A stretch of DNA of 64,000 bases from the NCBI RefSeq assembly GCF_000797445.1, contig NZ_JSWF01000014.1:186001-250000 (forward strand), given 5' to 3'. The notes beneath the pieces were generated by a model. It was not told where the DNA came from. It was given only the letters and a program-made list of their open reading frames with translations, and did not search any database. Each line of letters begins with the position of its first letter. Position 1 is the first letter of the stretch. A program made the translations under genes and the position numbers. Shown here one piece after another: positions 1 to 9,161 of the stretch. The stretch comes from Lacinutrix jangbogonensis. Its GTDB lineage: Bacteria > Bacteroidota > Bacteroidia > Flavobacteriales > Flavobacteriaceae.

Positions 1-756
1 AAAAATCCTAAATCCGAAGTTACTATTGGGCTTATTGGTAAATATGTAGAGCTTCAAGATTGTTATAAATCGATATTAGAAGCTTTTATTCATGCAGGCG
101 CAGTAAATGAGGTTAAAGTAACAGTAGAATCTATTCATTCTGAATATTTAAATGAAGACAATGTAAAAGCAATGTTATCTCATTTAGACGGTGTTTTAGT
201 AGCACCAGGATTTGGAGAACGTGGTATTGAAGGTAAAATTGATGCTATAAAATATGTTCGTGAACATAACATTCCATTTTTTGGAATCTGTTTAGGTATG
301 CAAATGGCAGTTATCGAGTTTTCTCGTAATGTATTGGGCTTAAAAGATGCTAACTCTTCAGAAATGGATGAGCATACAGCCAATCCTGTTATTAATTTAA
401 TGGAAGATCAAAAAAACGTTACAGATAAAGGTGGTACTATGCGATTAGGTGCTTGGGATTGTAAATTGGAAAGCAATAGTATTGTTGGAAAAGTTTACAA
501 TACAAAAACGATAAAAGAGCGTCACAGACATCGTTACGAGTTTAATAGTGATTATAAAAAGCAAATAGAAGATAAAGGGATGATTGCAACAGGTTTAAAT
601 CCTGATACAAACCTTGTCGAGATAGTAGAAATACCAAGCCATCCTTGGTTTGTTGGTGTGCAATACCACCCAGAATATAAGAGTACTGTTGAGAGTCCAC
701 ATCCTCTTTTTGTAGCCTTTGTAGCAGCTGCTTTAAAGCATAAGAAAAATAACTAA
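1..756 (+). CDS. pyrG: CTP synthase, C-terminal glutaminase part (5' end outside window)
   Basis: This is the C-terminal class I glutamine amidotransferase domain of CTP synthase, which converts UTP, ATP and glutamine to CTP in the cytoplasm. The frame is open from the first base, so the synthetase domain lies upstream of the window. The nucleophile Cys sits in GICLGMQ (Cys codon 289-291), and the His/Glu of the catalytic triad are in VQYHPEY (667-675). The [10 protein letters not shown] segment at the start is typical of the linker into the GATase domain. The PyrG-specific RHRHRYEFN segment is also present. The protein ends in a short Lys-rich tail. The next gene, yidC, follows in the same direction after about 160 bases. 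Confidence 0.96.
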   Translation, partial: KNPKSEVTIGLIGKYVELQDCYKSILEAFIHAGAVNEVKVTVESIHSEYLNEDNVKAMLSHLDGVLVAPGFGERGIEGKIDAIKYVREHNIPFFGICLGMQMAVIEFSRNVLGLKDANSSEMDEHTANPVINLMEDQKNVTDKGGTMRLGAWDCKLESNSIVGKVYNTKTIKERHRHRYEFNSDYKKQIEDKGMIATGLNPDTNLVEIVEIPSHPWFVGVQYHPEYKSTVESPHPLFVAFVAAALKHKKNN

Positions 757-818
757 GGTGTCAGTTTGGCATAAAATAAATAACGGATTACTTTTTGAAG
801 AGTAAGTGTTGAAAGTAT

Positions 819-852
819 AAAGCCTGTTTGTTTTTTAACATACAGGTTTTTT
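819..852 (+). terminator. possible weak terminator after pyrG
   Basis: CCTGT and ACAGG arms (823-827 and 842-846), extended imperfectly by TG/CA, are followed by a run of six T. The stem is short and has mismatches, so this is only a possible rho-independent terminator. Confidence 0.35.
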
Positions 853-914
853 GAAATAACTAACTAGATTACCGCTGGAGTTTATCTTGAGCAAAGTCGA
901 AAGACGGAAATAAT

Positions 915-2819
915 ATGGAAGAAAAGAAATTAGACGTAAAATCGATAATAGGTTTTGTACTTATATTTGGAATTTTATTATTCATGATGTGGAGTAACCA
1001 ACCAACTCCAGAAGAAAAAGCAGCAGAAGAAAAAGTAAAACAAGAACAAGTTGAAGCTGAAAAAGCTAAAGTTGAAGCTCAAGAAGATGTAAAAACTGTT
1101 GCTGTAGAAGACTTCTCTAATGTACAACCTGGAGATTCGTTACAACAATTGGCAGCTCAAAATAAATTAGGTGCTTTTGCTTATGCAGCTGGTTTGGCTT
1201 CTCAGGATGTAACTGTAGATAATGGAGTGCTTCACTTAATATTCTCAAAAAAAGGAGGCCATTTATCTGAAGTTAAGCTTAGCAAATTCGTCGATTTCGA
1301 TTCTATTCCTATTTACTTAGTAAAAGAAAACAATGCGAGTTTTAATATCAATTTCGGAACAACTGATAGTCGAATATTAAACACCAAAAATTTACCGTTT
1401 CAATCTCTAGTAACTAAAAACGGAGAAAACACTTTAGTTTCTATGAAATTGAAAGTGTCGGAAACTAAGTTCTTAGAGTATTTGTATGTAATCAAACCTA
1501 ACGATTACATGATAGATTTTACTATTAAATCTCAAGGTTTAAACACTGTAATCAATGGCTCTCAAGATATTAAATTAGACTGGTATCAAACCAGTAAGCG
1601 TCATGACGAAAGTATAAGTTACGAGAACCGTTACACGCGTTTAACGTATCAACATGATGATGGTTCTGTAGACAAACTATCTCAAGCTGGTGAAGATGAA
1701 GAAACCGTTGAAGATTTAGATTGGTTATCGTTTAGACAGCACTTTTTCAGTACTATTTTAGTTTCAGATACGCCATTAAAATCGGTAACATTAACATCTA
1801 AAGATTTAGTAGAAGACGAGAAAATAGATACTTTATTCACAAAAAGGTTTGGAGCAAAAACCATTCTAGCTTTAACCGGAAATGAGTTAAACCAAAATTT
1901 CGGGTTGTTTTATGGCCCAACAGAAAGTAAAACGTTAAGTAGCTACGAAAAAAATCTAGAAGAAAGTATTCCATTTGGTTGGGGACTTTTTGGTTGGATT
2001 AATAAGTTTTTATTTATTCCATTATTTACTTTTTTAAGTTCTTATCTACCTTACGGTGTTGCCATTATTGTAATGACGGTACTTATTAAATTAGCCATGT
2101 CTTTTGTACAATACAAGCAGTATTTGTCGCAAATGAAAATGAAAATTCTAAAACCAGAATTAGAAGCTATTAAGGAGAAGCATAAAGACAATAAGATGAA
2201 AGCGCAGCAAGAGACAATGGCACTGCAAAATAAGGCAGGTGCTAGTCCGTTAGCGGGATGTTTACCAGCATTAATTCAAATGCCAGTATTTTATGCTTTA
2301 TTTATGTTCTTCCCAGTAGCTTTTGCATTAAGACAGAAAAAGTTTCTTTGGGCAGACGATTTATCATCTTTCGATTCTATTTACCAATTCCCTGATGGTT
2401 TTAGTATTCCTCTTTACGGAGACCATATCAGTTTGTTTCCAATTTTAGCTGGTGTTGCCATCTTCTTTTATATGAAGTTAACAACAGGACAACAACAAAT
2501 GTCTGCACCACAGCAAGAAGGGATGCCAGATATGGCCAAAATGATGAAGTACATGATTTATTTTGCACCAATTATGATGATTGTGTTCTTTAACTCTTAC
2601 GCGTCAGGTTTAAGTTTATATTACTTTATATCTAACTTAATTAGTATTGGTATTTTACTTGTGATTAAGAATTATATTTTAGATGAAGATAAAATTCTTG
2701 CAAAAATTCAAGTTCAAAAAGCGAAGCCTAAAAAAGAGAGTAAATTTCAGAAAAAAATGAAAAATATGATGGAGCAGGCAGAGCAGCAAAAACAATCACA
2801 GAAGAAAAATAAGAAGTAA
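915..2819 (+). CDS. yidC: membrane protein insertase YidC
   Basis: YidC inserts and folds inner-membrane proteins, alone or with SecYEG. An N-terminal membrane helix (about residues 11-25) is followed by an acidic/Lys-rich linker and a large periplasmic beta domain (about 60-350). The conserved insertase core comes next, with helices around SYLPYGVAIIVMTVLI, GCLPALIQMPVFYALF, FPILAGVAIFF and the final SGLSLYYFISNLISIG stretch. The tail is strongly basic (KKESKFQKKMKN and following), as in ribosome-binding YidC forms. The groove position that is Arg in E. coli (VRGIMYPL context) appears to be Lys here (IKLAMSFVQY). The length of 634 residues fits Bacteroidota YidC. It follows pyrG and ends at a clear terminator. 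Confidence 0.97.
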   Translation: MEEKKLDVKSIIGFVLIFGILLFMMWSNQPTPEEKAAEEKVKQEQVEAEKAKVEAQEDVKTVAVEDFSNVQPGDSLQQLAAQNKLGAFAYAAGLASQDVTVDNGVLHLIFSKKGGHLSEVKLSKFVDFDSIPIYLVKENNASFNINFGTTDSRILNTKNLPFQSLVTKNGENTLVSMKLKVSETKFLEYLYVIKPNDYMIDFTIKSQGLNTVINGSQDIKLDWYQTSKRHDESISYENRYTRLTYQHDDGSVDKLSQAGEDEETVEDLDWLSFRQHFFSTILVSDTPLKSVTLTSKDLVEDEKIDTLFTKRFGAKTILALTGNELNQNFGLFYGPTESKTLSSYEKNLEESIPFGWGLFGWINKFLFIPLFTFLSSYLPYGVAIIVMTVLIKLAMSFVQYKQYLSQMKMKILKPELEAIKEKHKDNKMKAQQETMALQNKAGASPLAGCLPALIQMPVFYALFMFFPVAFALRQKKFLWADDLSSFDSIYQFPDGFSIPLYGDHISLFPILAGVAIFFYMKLTTGQQQMSAPQQEGMPDMAKMMKYMIYFAPIMMIVFFNSYASGLSLYYFISNLISIGILLVIKNYILDEDKILAKIQVQKAKPKKESKFQKKMKNMMEQAEQQKQSQKKNKK

Positions 2820-2834
2820 GAATTATAAATTTTT

Positions 2835-2876
2835 AAAAAGCTGCCATTCAATTTATAGAGTTTGGCAGCTTTTTTG
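2835..2876 (+). terminator. rho-independent terminator after yidC
   Basis: A perfect 12-bp stem (AAAAAGCTGCCA with TGGCAGCTTTTT) is followed by T residues just after the yidC stop codon. Confidence 0.85.
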
Positions 2877-2926
2877 TTTAATACAATTTGATGATTTATT
2901 AATCGTTATAATACTATTGATAGGTC

Positions 2927-2947
2927 ATTCCGCACGTGATGCGGAAT
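2927..2947. repeat. short palindromic intergenic element
   Basis: ATTCCGCA and TGCGGAAT form an 8-bp perfect hairpin around a 5-nt loop, immediately upstream of the next gene. From memory, similar palindromes of the form TCATTCCGCA-n-TGCGGAATCC are common between genes in flavobacteria. Only one copy was noticed in this window. Confidence 0.45.
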
Positions 2948-2966
2948 CCACAAGAAAACTCAAAAC

Positions 2967-3671
2967 ATGAAAAAACTAATAATTGTAATCTTAGCTTTAG
3001 TTTCAACCTTAACCTTCGCGCAAGACATTAATAAAAAAGACTCAAACGGAAACCGCCATGGCAAGTGGAGTAAGAATTTTGAAGGCACAAATGTAATAAG
3101 ATATGAAGGCGAGTTTAATCATGGACGCGAAGTTGGAACCTTTAAATTCTATAAAAAAATAGACGATAAACCGGTTTTAACAGCTACCAGAGCATTTAGT
3201 TCAAAAAATGATTTAGCAAAAGTGAAGTTTTTCTCATCTACCAAAAATCTTATTAGCGTAGGTGACATGCGTGGGAAAACCTATGTTGGTAAGTGGATTT
3301 ATTTTCATAATAAATCTAAGGTTGTTATGACTGAAGAGTTTTTTGATAATAGAGGAAAGCTTGAAGGTTCAAAGAAAACATATTACTTAAGTGGACAATT
3401 AGCACAGCAAGATAATTATAGCTCTGGAATATTGGTTGGAGAATCGCGTAGTTATTCTGAATTTGGAAAAGTGCTTAGAACCTTTAATTACTTAAACGGT
3501 CAATTACACGGTTCTTCTAAAGTTTTCGATTCTCAAGGGAGAATAGAAATGGAAGGCGTATATCAAAAGGATAGACGGCATGGTATTTGGAAATTCTATA
3601 AAGATGGAAAATTTGTAAAAGAAAAAGATTTTACTAGACGTAGTAAATATCCTAAAAGAAAAAAAAAATAA
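2967..3671 (+). CDS. secreted MORN/YwqK-type repeat protein
   Basis: The protein begins with a clean signal peptide (MKKLIIVILALVSTLTFAQ), so it is probably periplasmic or surface-exposed. The rest is a chain of short repeats with the MORN/YwqK signature: G-x-W-x-x-(Y/F), RYEGEFNHGREVGTFKFY, YYLSGQLAQQDNYSSG, LNGQLHGSSKVF and VYQKDRRHGIWKFY. The C-terminus is a very basic stretch. YwqK-like proteins are often labelled as toxin-antitoxin components, but nothing here supports that: there is no neighbouring toxin gene and the protein is exported. Its function is unknown. It stands alone between two terminators. Confidence 0.8.
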   Translation: MKKLIIVILALVSTLTFAQDINKKDSNGNRHGKWSKNFEGTNVIRYEGEFNHGREVGTFKFYKKIDDKPVLTATRAFSSKNDLAKVKFFSSTKNLISVGDMRGKTYVGKWIYFHNKSKVVMTEEFFDNRGKLEGSKKTYYLSGQLAQQDNYSSGILVGESRSYSEFGKVLRTFNYLNGQLHGSSKVFDSQGRIEMEGVYQKDRRHGIWKFYKDGKFVKEKDFTRRSKYPKRKKK

Positions 3672-3690
3672 CAAGCTAGCACTAGATAAC

Positions 3691-3724
3691 AAAAAAAGCG
3701 CTTTGATTAATCAAAGCGCTTTTT
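3691..3724. terminator. bidirectional terminator
   Basis: AAAAAAGCGCTTTGA and TCAAAGCGCTTTTT form a near-perfect palindrome with flanking A and T runs. It can therefore serve both the MORN-repeat gene on the plus strand and the FAS1 gene on the minus strand, which converge here. Confidence 0.88.
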
Positions 3725-3789
3725 ATATGGTGTGACTTTAGTTTGCTATTCTCAAACTAAATAGTTGTCATTTAATATTTTAATTTCTT

Positions 3790-4770
3790 TTATGGTCTAA
3801 TTACTTTATCAACAACATGAGCAACTCCATTCACCGCTTGAATATTTATTAAAGTAGTTACAATATTTGTGACTCTAGATAATGGATCTGTAATAGTAAA
3901 GTTTGAAGTGTCAACATTAATTGTTCCTCCTAAAGTTGTAACAGGACCTGTAGTTAAATCATTAGAAGTTATATTTCCACCTACAATGTGTATGTTTAAT
4001 ACTGCTTCTACAGTTGCAGGAGCTATATCTCCCAATCCAGTTCCTCCAGTAGGATCTAATTCTAATAATAAGGCGTCAAACGCAGCATTAGTAGGTGTGA
4101 ACACTGTTAATGGTCCAGCCGTAGCATCAGCTAAAGTAGCGACTAGCATTGGAGATGGCATTTGAGAATCTGCAGATCCTAAAGCCGTTACTAAATCTGC
4201 TAATGCAGGATTAGTTGTTGCAAAAGTAGCTAATGTTGGTAACGTAATTACTTTGTCAACGATGTGTACAATTCCATTAGATGCCGATACATCTGCAGTT
4301 GATACAGATGCTAAGCCATTAAATTTAACACCACTTGATGTGTCAAAATAGATACTCATTTTATTTCCACCAGCGCCATCTGCTAAAGTGTTTGAGTAAC
4401 CTGCACCTAAACCAGTTAATGTTGCAGCATCTACAGTTCCGCTAATTACGTGGTTTAATAACACTTGTGTTAAAGCTGCATCTGGTATTTCAGTAACATT
4501 AGCCCAACCGTTTGCCGATAAAAATTCTGCAAAAGCTGCGTTTGTTGGTGCTAATACTGTAAATGGACCTGGGCCGCTTAACGTAGTCGCTAAATCTGCT
4601 TCAATAACAGCAGCTACTAAACTACTTAAATCTCCTGTAGCTTGTGCAGTTTGCACAATGTTTAATGCTACCGGTGTATTTACAGCAACATTGTTGTCAT
4701 CATCATTACTACATGACCAGAATAATGTCACGACTAATAATAAAATTGAAAGTTTTCTTAAATTTTTCAT
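3790..4770 (-). CDS. fasciclin (FAS1) domain lipoprotein, two FAS1 repeats
   Basis: The N-terminus is a lipoprotein signal with lipobox FWSC (lipidated Cys20). It is followed by SNDDDNN, an acidic export-type tail seen on surface lipoproteins of Bacteroidota. Two FAS1 domains follow (about 35-175 and 180-326). Each has the paired motifs TVLAPTNAAFAEFL / TVFTPTNAAFDALL and VLNHVISGTVDAATL / VLNIHIVGGNITSNDL, and each closes with G(I/V)(V/A)HVVDKVI. FAS1 proteins mediate adhesion or glycan contacts at the cell surface, which is the inferred role here. A Bacteroidota-type promoter box lies upstream. The gene stands alone. Confidence 0.9.
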   Translation of the reverse strand: MKNLRKLSILLLVVTLFWSCSNDDDNNVAVNTPVALNIVQTAQATGDLSSLVAAVIEADLATTLSGPGPFTVLAPTNAAFAEFLSANGWANVTEIPDAALTQVLLNHVISGTVDAATLTGLGAGYSNTLADGAGGNKMSIYFDTSSGVKFNGLASVSTADVSASNGIVHIVDKVITLPTLATFATTNPALADLVTALGSADSQMPSPMLVATLADATAGPLTVFTPTNAAFDALLLELDPTGGTGLGDIAPATVEAVLNIHIVGGNITSNDLTTGPVTTLGGTINVDTSNFTITDPLSRVTNIVTTLINIQAVNGVAHVVDKVIRP

Positions 4771-4800
4771 AGTTAATATTTTTTTTGTTTTTATGTTTCA

Positions 4801-4808
4801 CAAAATTA
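4801..4808 (-). promoter_or_regulatory. -7 box for FAS1 gene
   Basis: On the minus strand this reads TAATTTTG, matching the Bacteroidota -7 consensus TAnnTTTG, about 30 bases upstream of the FAS1 start. An upstream TTTG or ATTG lies at plausible -33 spacing. Confidence 0.45.
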
Positions 4809-4927
4809 AAAAAAGGTTAAACAATAAGATACAAAAATTTTGTTAAATGTTTTACACGAAATGTTAAACAACAAAACGGCTTTGGTTTTTGAAAAAAGAA
4901 TATTGCTGTCAAAAAAATTAAATCTTG

Positions 4928-4935
4928 TATCTTTG
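4928..4935 (+). promoter_or_regulatory. -7 box for mnmA
   Basis: TATCTTTG matches the Bacteroidota TAnnTTTG -7 element. A TTG at 4903-4905 is a candidate -33 element. The mnmA start lies about 40 bases downstream. Confidence 0.55.
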
Positions 4936-4975
4936 CAATCATTATAAAAACAGTCCTAATTTTTAGGAAAAAAAC

Positions 4976-6166
4976 ATGAAAAAAAGAGTAATTGTAGGAC
5001 TTTCTGGTGGTGTAGATTCTAGCGTTGCAGCTTATTTATTGAAAGAGCAAGGTTATGAAGTTATTGGTCTTTTTATGAAAAACTGGCATGACGATTCTGT
5101 AACAATATCAGATGAATGTCCATGGCTTGATGATAGTAATGATGCTATGTTGGTTGCCGAAAAACTAGGAATTCCTTTTCAAACTGTAGATTTAAGCGAA
5201 CAATACAAAGAACGTATTGTAGATTATATGTTTAATGAATACGAAATGGGACGCACGCCAAATCCAGATGTACTTTGTAATAGAGAAATAAAGTTCGACG
5301 TTTTTATGAAAATTGCTTTAGACCTTGGTGCAGATTATGTTGCCACTGGTCACTATTGTAGAAAAGGAGTGATAGAAAAAGATGGAAAGGAAGTCTTTCA
5401 ATTGTTAGCTGGAAAGGATAATAACAAGGATCAGTCTTATTTTTTATGTCAGCTATCTCAAAAGCAATTAGCGAAGGCATTGTTTCCAATTGGAGAACTT
5501 CAAAAACCAGAAGTACGTGAGATTGCTGCAAATGCCGATTTAATTACTGCGGATAAAAAAGACTCTCAAGGTTTATGTTTTATAGGTAAAGTACGTTTGC
5601 CAGATTTTCTTCAGCAACAATTAAAACCAAAAGAAGGCGTTATCGTTGAGATCCCAAAGGATAATTTTAATTATAACACGACTCAGAAGTCTTTCAGTAC
5701 AAAAACAGAAGAACTTCAATATTTATCTAGAAAACCAGAATATGCAGTGGCAGATGGAGAAGTAGTAGGTAAACATCAAGGTGCTCATTATTTTACTAAA
5801 GGTCAGCGAAAAGGGTTATCTGTTGGTGGAAAAGTGGAGCCATTGTTTGTTATTGATACAGACGTAAAAGAAAACGTAATTTATACTGGACAAGGCAAAG
5901 GACATCCAGGTTTATATAAAAAAGCATTATTTGTTTCTAACGAAGAGTTGCATTGGGTAAGACCAGATCTAGCATTAAAAACAGATGAAACATTAAGTGT
6001 TTTAGCACGAATTCGTTATCGTCAGCCCCTAGAGAATGCGATGCTGCACAAAGTAGAATTTGGATTGTATGTAGAATTCGAAAACTTACAATCTGCAATT
6101 ACTGAAGGTCAGTTTGTGGCTTGGTATTTAGAGGACGAATTAGTTGGTTCTGGTGTGATTTCGTAA
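4976..6166 (+). CDS. mnmA: tRNA-specific 2-thiouridylase MnmA
   Basis: MnmA makes 2-thiouridine at the wobble position (U34) of Lys, Glu and Gln tRNAs, using persulfide sulfur and ATP. The N-type PP-loop is GLSGGVDSS (residues 8-16). The catalytic cysteines are visible as Cys101 ([12 protein letters not shown]) and Cys201 (SQGLCFIGK). The ATGHYCR segment and the C-terminal beta-barrel domain ([20 protein letters not shown] region, then the VGSGVI end) are both present. The 396-residue length is usual for flavobacteria. A strong -7 promoter box precedes it. The secreted subtilase gene follows after 24 bases and may be cotranscribed. Confidence 0.96.
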   Translation: MKKRVIVGLSGGVDSSVAAYLLKEQGYEVIGLFMKNWHDDSVTISDECPWLDDSNDAMLVAEKLGIPFQTVDLSEQYKERIVDYMFNEYEMGRTPNPDVLCNREIKFDVFMKIALDLGADYVATGHYCRKGVIEKDGKEVFQLLAGKDNNKDQSYFLCQLSQKQLAKALFPIGELQKPEVREIAANADLITADKKDSQGLCFIGKVRLPDFLQQQLKPKEGVIVEIPKDNFNYNTTQKSFSTKTEELQYLSRKPEYAVADGEVVGKHQGAHYFTKGQRKGLSVGGKVEPLFVIDTDVKENVIYTGQGKGHPGLYKKALFVSNEELHWVRPDLALKTDETLSVLARIRYRQPLENAMLHKVEFGLYVEFENLQSAITEGQFVAWYLEDELVGSGVIS

Positions 6167-6190
6167 TTTGTAGTAAATAAACCATATCTC

Positions 6191-7801
6191 ATGATTAAGA
6201 AAATTGCATTATTGGTTATGCTATGTTTTCAGTTTAATGCTATTGCTCAAGAGGATGCTTGGGTTTATTTAGCAGATAAGGAAAACGTACAAACTTCAAT
6301 ATCCAACCCGATATCCATACTTACACAACATGCTATTGATAGAAAAAGTGCACATAATGTTACCATCGATGAACGAGATGTTCCAGTAAATGAAAATTAT
6401 ATTTCGCAATTAAAAACGCAAATGGGAATAACAGTTTTAGCCAAATCGAAATGGTTTAATGCTGTTCACGTGCGTGGTTTGGAAGTGGATATTTTGGCTT
6501 TGGAAAATCTTATGTTCGTAAATGAAATTATTTTTGCTGACAATAATCTAAATGCTAAAACGGGAACAAGCAAACTTAAATCGGATTTTAAAAATGAGAG
6601 AGTACGCGCAGTTTTTAACTATGGTGATGCCTTAAACCAAATACAGATGTTTAATGGTGATGATTTGCATATTGCAGATTATACCGGATCGGGAATGACA
6701 GTAGCTGTTATTGATGCCGGTTTTCCAGGTGTAGACAATATTGCAGGTTTTCAGTATGTTCGAGATGCTGGAAACATTTTAGGAACTTACAATTTTGTTG
6801 CACGTGATGTCGATGTTTATTTAAATACTACAAGTAATCACGGTACATTGGTTTTTAGCGATATGGCAGGTTTTATTCAAGATGATTTCGTGGGTACTGC
6901 TCCAGATGCACAATATTATTTATTTATTACAGAAGACGCGCCAAACGAAAATCCTGTAGAAGAAAGTTATTGGGTAGAAGCTGCAGAGCGGGCTGATAGT
7001 TTAGGTGTAGATGTCATAAATACTTCTTTAGGTTATAAAAATTATGACAATACAAATTATTCTCACAGCGCTGCTGATTTGGATGGTTTAACAACGTATA
7101 TCTCTAAAGGTGCGAATATTGCTTTCGAAAAAGGTATGCTTATAGTAACCTCGGCAGGAAATTCTGGAGCAAGTGGTATTAGTGCACCAGGAGATGCACC
7201 AGGAAGCTTTACCATTGCAGCTGTAGATGCCAATGGGAATTATGCAGGATTTAGCTCTCAAGGTAGTGTTATCCAACTTACTCAAAAGCCAGATGTAGCA
7301 ACACAAGGACAATCTAGTTATGTTATTGGAGAGAATAATATAATAGCAACAGCTAGCGGCACTTCTTTTAGTTCACCAATTATGGCTGGTGGTTTAGTTT
7401 GTTTATGGCAAGCGTTACCAAATTTTAATAATGCTGAAATTATGCAGTTGGTACGAGAATCTGCATCACAATTTAATAATCCTGATTATTTTATAGGTTA
7501 TGGTATCCCTGATTTGTCTTTGGCTTTAAACGAAGGATTGTCGGTAGATGAGTTTCCTATTAGCGCAACTATTTTAAGAGTGTTTCCAAATCCTGTAACT
7601 AATGAGTTAAATGTACAATTGCCATCAATTTACGAAAGTGGTAACCTGATTTTTTATACTATTCTTGGAAAAAAAGTGCTAGAGAGCCAAGTTTCGCAAA
7701 CCCAGCGAAAAGTAAATGTTAGTCATTTTTCAAAAGGTGTTTATCTATTAAAAGTAGAGGCCGATGGTTTTTCTAAAACATTAAAATTAATAATTAATTA
7801 G
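6191..7801 (+). CDS. S8 (subtilisin-like) serine protease with T9SS sorting domain
   Basis: This is a secreted endopeptidase. The signal peptide (MIKKIALLVMLCFQFNAIAQ) is followed by an N-terminal propeptide-like region up to about residue 130. The subtilase catalytic domain comes next, with Asp175 (VAVIDAGFPG), His217 (TSNHGTL) and Ser392 (SGTSFSSPIMAGG), all intact. The last 75 residues or so (RVFPNPVTNELNVQLP ... GVYLLKVEADG ... LKLIIN) are a type-A T9SS C-terminal sorting domain. This predicts export across the outer membrane by the type IX system and attachment or release there. It is tightly linked to mnmA, with no evident functional connection. Confidence 0.95.
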   Translation: MIKKIALLVMLCFQFNAIAQEDAWVYLADKENVQTSISNPISILTQHAIDRKSAHNVTIDERDVPVNENYISQLKTQMGITVLAKSKWFNAVHVRGLEVDILALENLMFVNEIIFADNNLNAKTGTSKLKSDFKNERVRAVFNYGDALNQIQMFNGDDLHIADYTGSGMTVAVIDAGFPGVDNIAGFQYVRDAGNILGTYNFVARDVDVYLNTTSNHGTLVFSDMAGFIQDDFVGTAPDAQYYLFITEDAPNENPVEESYWVEAAERADSLGVDVINTSLGYKNYDNTNYSHSAADLDGLTTYISKGANIAFEKGMLIVTSAGNSGASGISAPGDAPGSFTIAAVDANGNYAGFSSQGSVIQLTQKPDVATQGQSSYVIGENNIIATASGTSFSSPIMAGGLVCLWQALPNFNNAEIMQLVRESASQFNNPDYFIGYGIPDLSLALNEGLSVDEFPISATILRVFPNPVTNELNVQLPSIYESGNLIFYTILGKKVLESQVSQTQRKVNVSHFSKGVYLLKVEADGFSKTLKLIIN

Positions 7802-7826
7802 TCTGTTCTAACAGGAATTTCTTTAA

Positions 7827-8789
7827 ATGAAACAAACAAAAAGTAACACCGGAAACAAAATAACAAAACTCTTCAATATAAAATATCCAATCATCCAAGC
7901 TGGAATGATTTGGAATTCTGGTTGGAAATTAGCATCTGCAGCAAGTAATTCTGGAATTCTTGGTCTTATTGGAGCAGGAAGTATGTATCCTGAAGTATTA
8001 CGCGAGCACATTCAAAAATGTAAAAAAGCAACCAACAAACCTTTTGGTGTAAACGTACCGATGCTGTATCCTAATATCACAGAGATTATGGATATTATAG
8101 TTGAAGAAGGTGTGAAGATTGTATTTACTTCCGCCGGAAACCCAAAAACATGGACCAAATGGTTACAAGACAAAGGTATAACAGTTGTACACGTTGTAAG
8201 TAGTGTAAAGTTCGCTTTAAAAGCGCAAGACGCAGGAGTAGACGCTATAGTTGCAGAAGGTTTTGAAGCTGGAGGACATAATGGTCGTGATGAAACGACA
8301 ACGCTAACTTTAATACCAATGGTAAAAGAGCAGTTGCAAATTCCATTAATTGCGGCTGGAGGTATTGCAACCGGAAAAGCCATGTTAGCGTGTATGGTTT
8401 TAGGAGCAGATGCTGTACAAGTTGGAAGCCGTTTTGTTGCTAGTAACGAATCTAGCGCTCATGACGGTTTTAAGCAAGTTGTAGTAGATGCAAAAGAAGG
8501 AGATACACAATTAACTTTAAAAGAATTAGCACCTGTACGTTTAATAAAAAACAAGTTTTATAACGAGTTACAAGAATTGTACAAAACGGCACCAACTCCT
8601 GAACAACTTAAAGAATTGTTAGGAAGAGCAAGAGCAAAACGCGGCATGTTTGAAGGTGATTTAGAAGATGGCGAATTAGAGATTGGACAAATTGCAGGAT
8701 TAATACATGAGATTAAGTCTGTCAAGGATATTGTTGAGGAAATGGTTAGTGAATTTGAGGAAGCGAAGGCTAGTGTTTCTTGTTTATAA
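7827..8789 (+). CDS. nitronate monooxygenase / 2-nitropropane dioxygenase family flavoprotein
   Basis: This is an FMN-dependent TIM-barrel enzyme of the nitronate monooxygenase family, which also contains the related FabK enoyl-ACP reductases. Recognisable segments are KYPIIQAGMIWNSGWKLA at the N-terminus, PFGVNVPMLYP, VEGF-type AEGFEAGGHNGRDE (with the family His near the FMN) and the phosphate-binding IAAGGIATGKAMLACMVLGADAVQVGSRF. A C-terminal helical extension resembles short-form NMOs. The native substrate cannot be read from the sequence; detoxification of propionate-3-nitronate is the usual assumption. It stands 26 bases downstream of the subtilase gene. Confidence 0.88.
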   Translation: MKQTKSNTGNKITKLFNIKYPIIQAGMIWNSGWKLASAASNSGILGLIGAGSMYPEVLREHIQKCKKATNKPFGVNVPMLYPNITEIMDIIVEEGVKIVFTSAGNPKTWTKWLQDKGITVVHVVSSVKFALKAQDAGVDAIVAEGFEAGGHNGRDETTTLTLIPMVKEQLQIPLIAAGGIATGKAMLACMVLGADAVQVGSRFVASNESSAHDGFKQVVVDAKEGDTQLTLKELAPVRLIKNKFYNELQELYKTAPTPEQLKELLGRARAKRGMFEGDLEDGELEIGQIAGLIHEIKSVKDIVEEMVSEFEEAKASVSCL

Positions 8790-9161
8790 GCATCTATATA
8801 AAAGTGAATATGTAATAAAAAATTAAGAAATATTATCTTGTTTTCGTATTAATTCAACTTAGTTCTTTCTATTTGTGCGTTTTTATTTTCTAAAGAGATT
8901 AGAATCATTATTGATGCTTTTATCTTAAAAATTGTTTCTAGCGATTTGATTTGCAATACGGAATATACAGGACTTTTTCAAAAGTGAATACCGGTTGGGA
9001 TAATTATAGGAGGATTTTCTTTTGGGAACTGTTTTTTGAATTTAAAATAAATTAACATTTTCAGAGTAAGAGAATCAAAAAGTGTTTTAACTTATATGTA
9101 ACTTAAAAAATTCTTCAAAAATAAAATCCAAAAACCAAAACCTAAGCACTATTTTTGCCAA
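8790..9161. other. intergenic region without recognisable gene
   Basis: This AT-rich stretch of 372 bases has stops in all frames at short intervals. Apart from a candidate -7 box just before the MATE gene, nothing is recognised in it. Confidence 0.6.
9150..9157 (+). promoter_or_regulatory. -7 box very close to the MATE start
   Basis: TATTTTTG matches TAnnTTTG and ends only four bases before the ATG. If it is used, the transcript would begin at or next to the start codon (leaderless or nearly so). Confidence 0.45.

Noticed and set aside
2967-3671. YwqK-type antitoxin of a toxin-antitoxin pair
   Set aside because: The protein has a signal peptide and no adjacent toxin gene; the name is inherited from automatic annotation.
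3869-4165. Plus-strand open frame opposite the FAS1 gene
   Set aside because: It is a shadow of Ala/Thr/Val-rich codons. The minus frame has a lipoprotein signal and two FAS1 domains.
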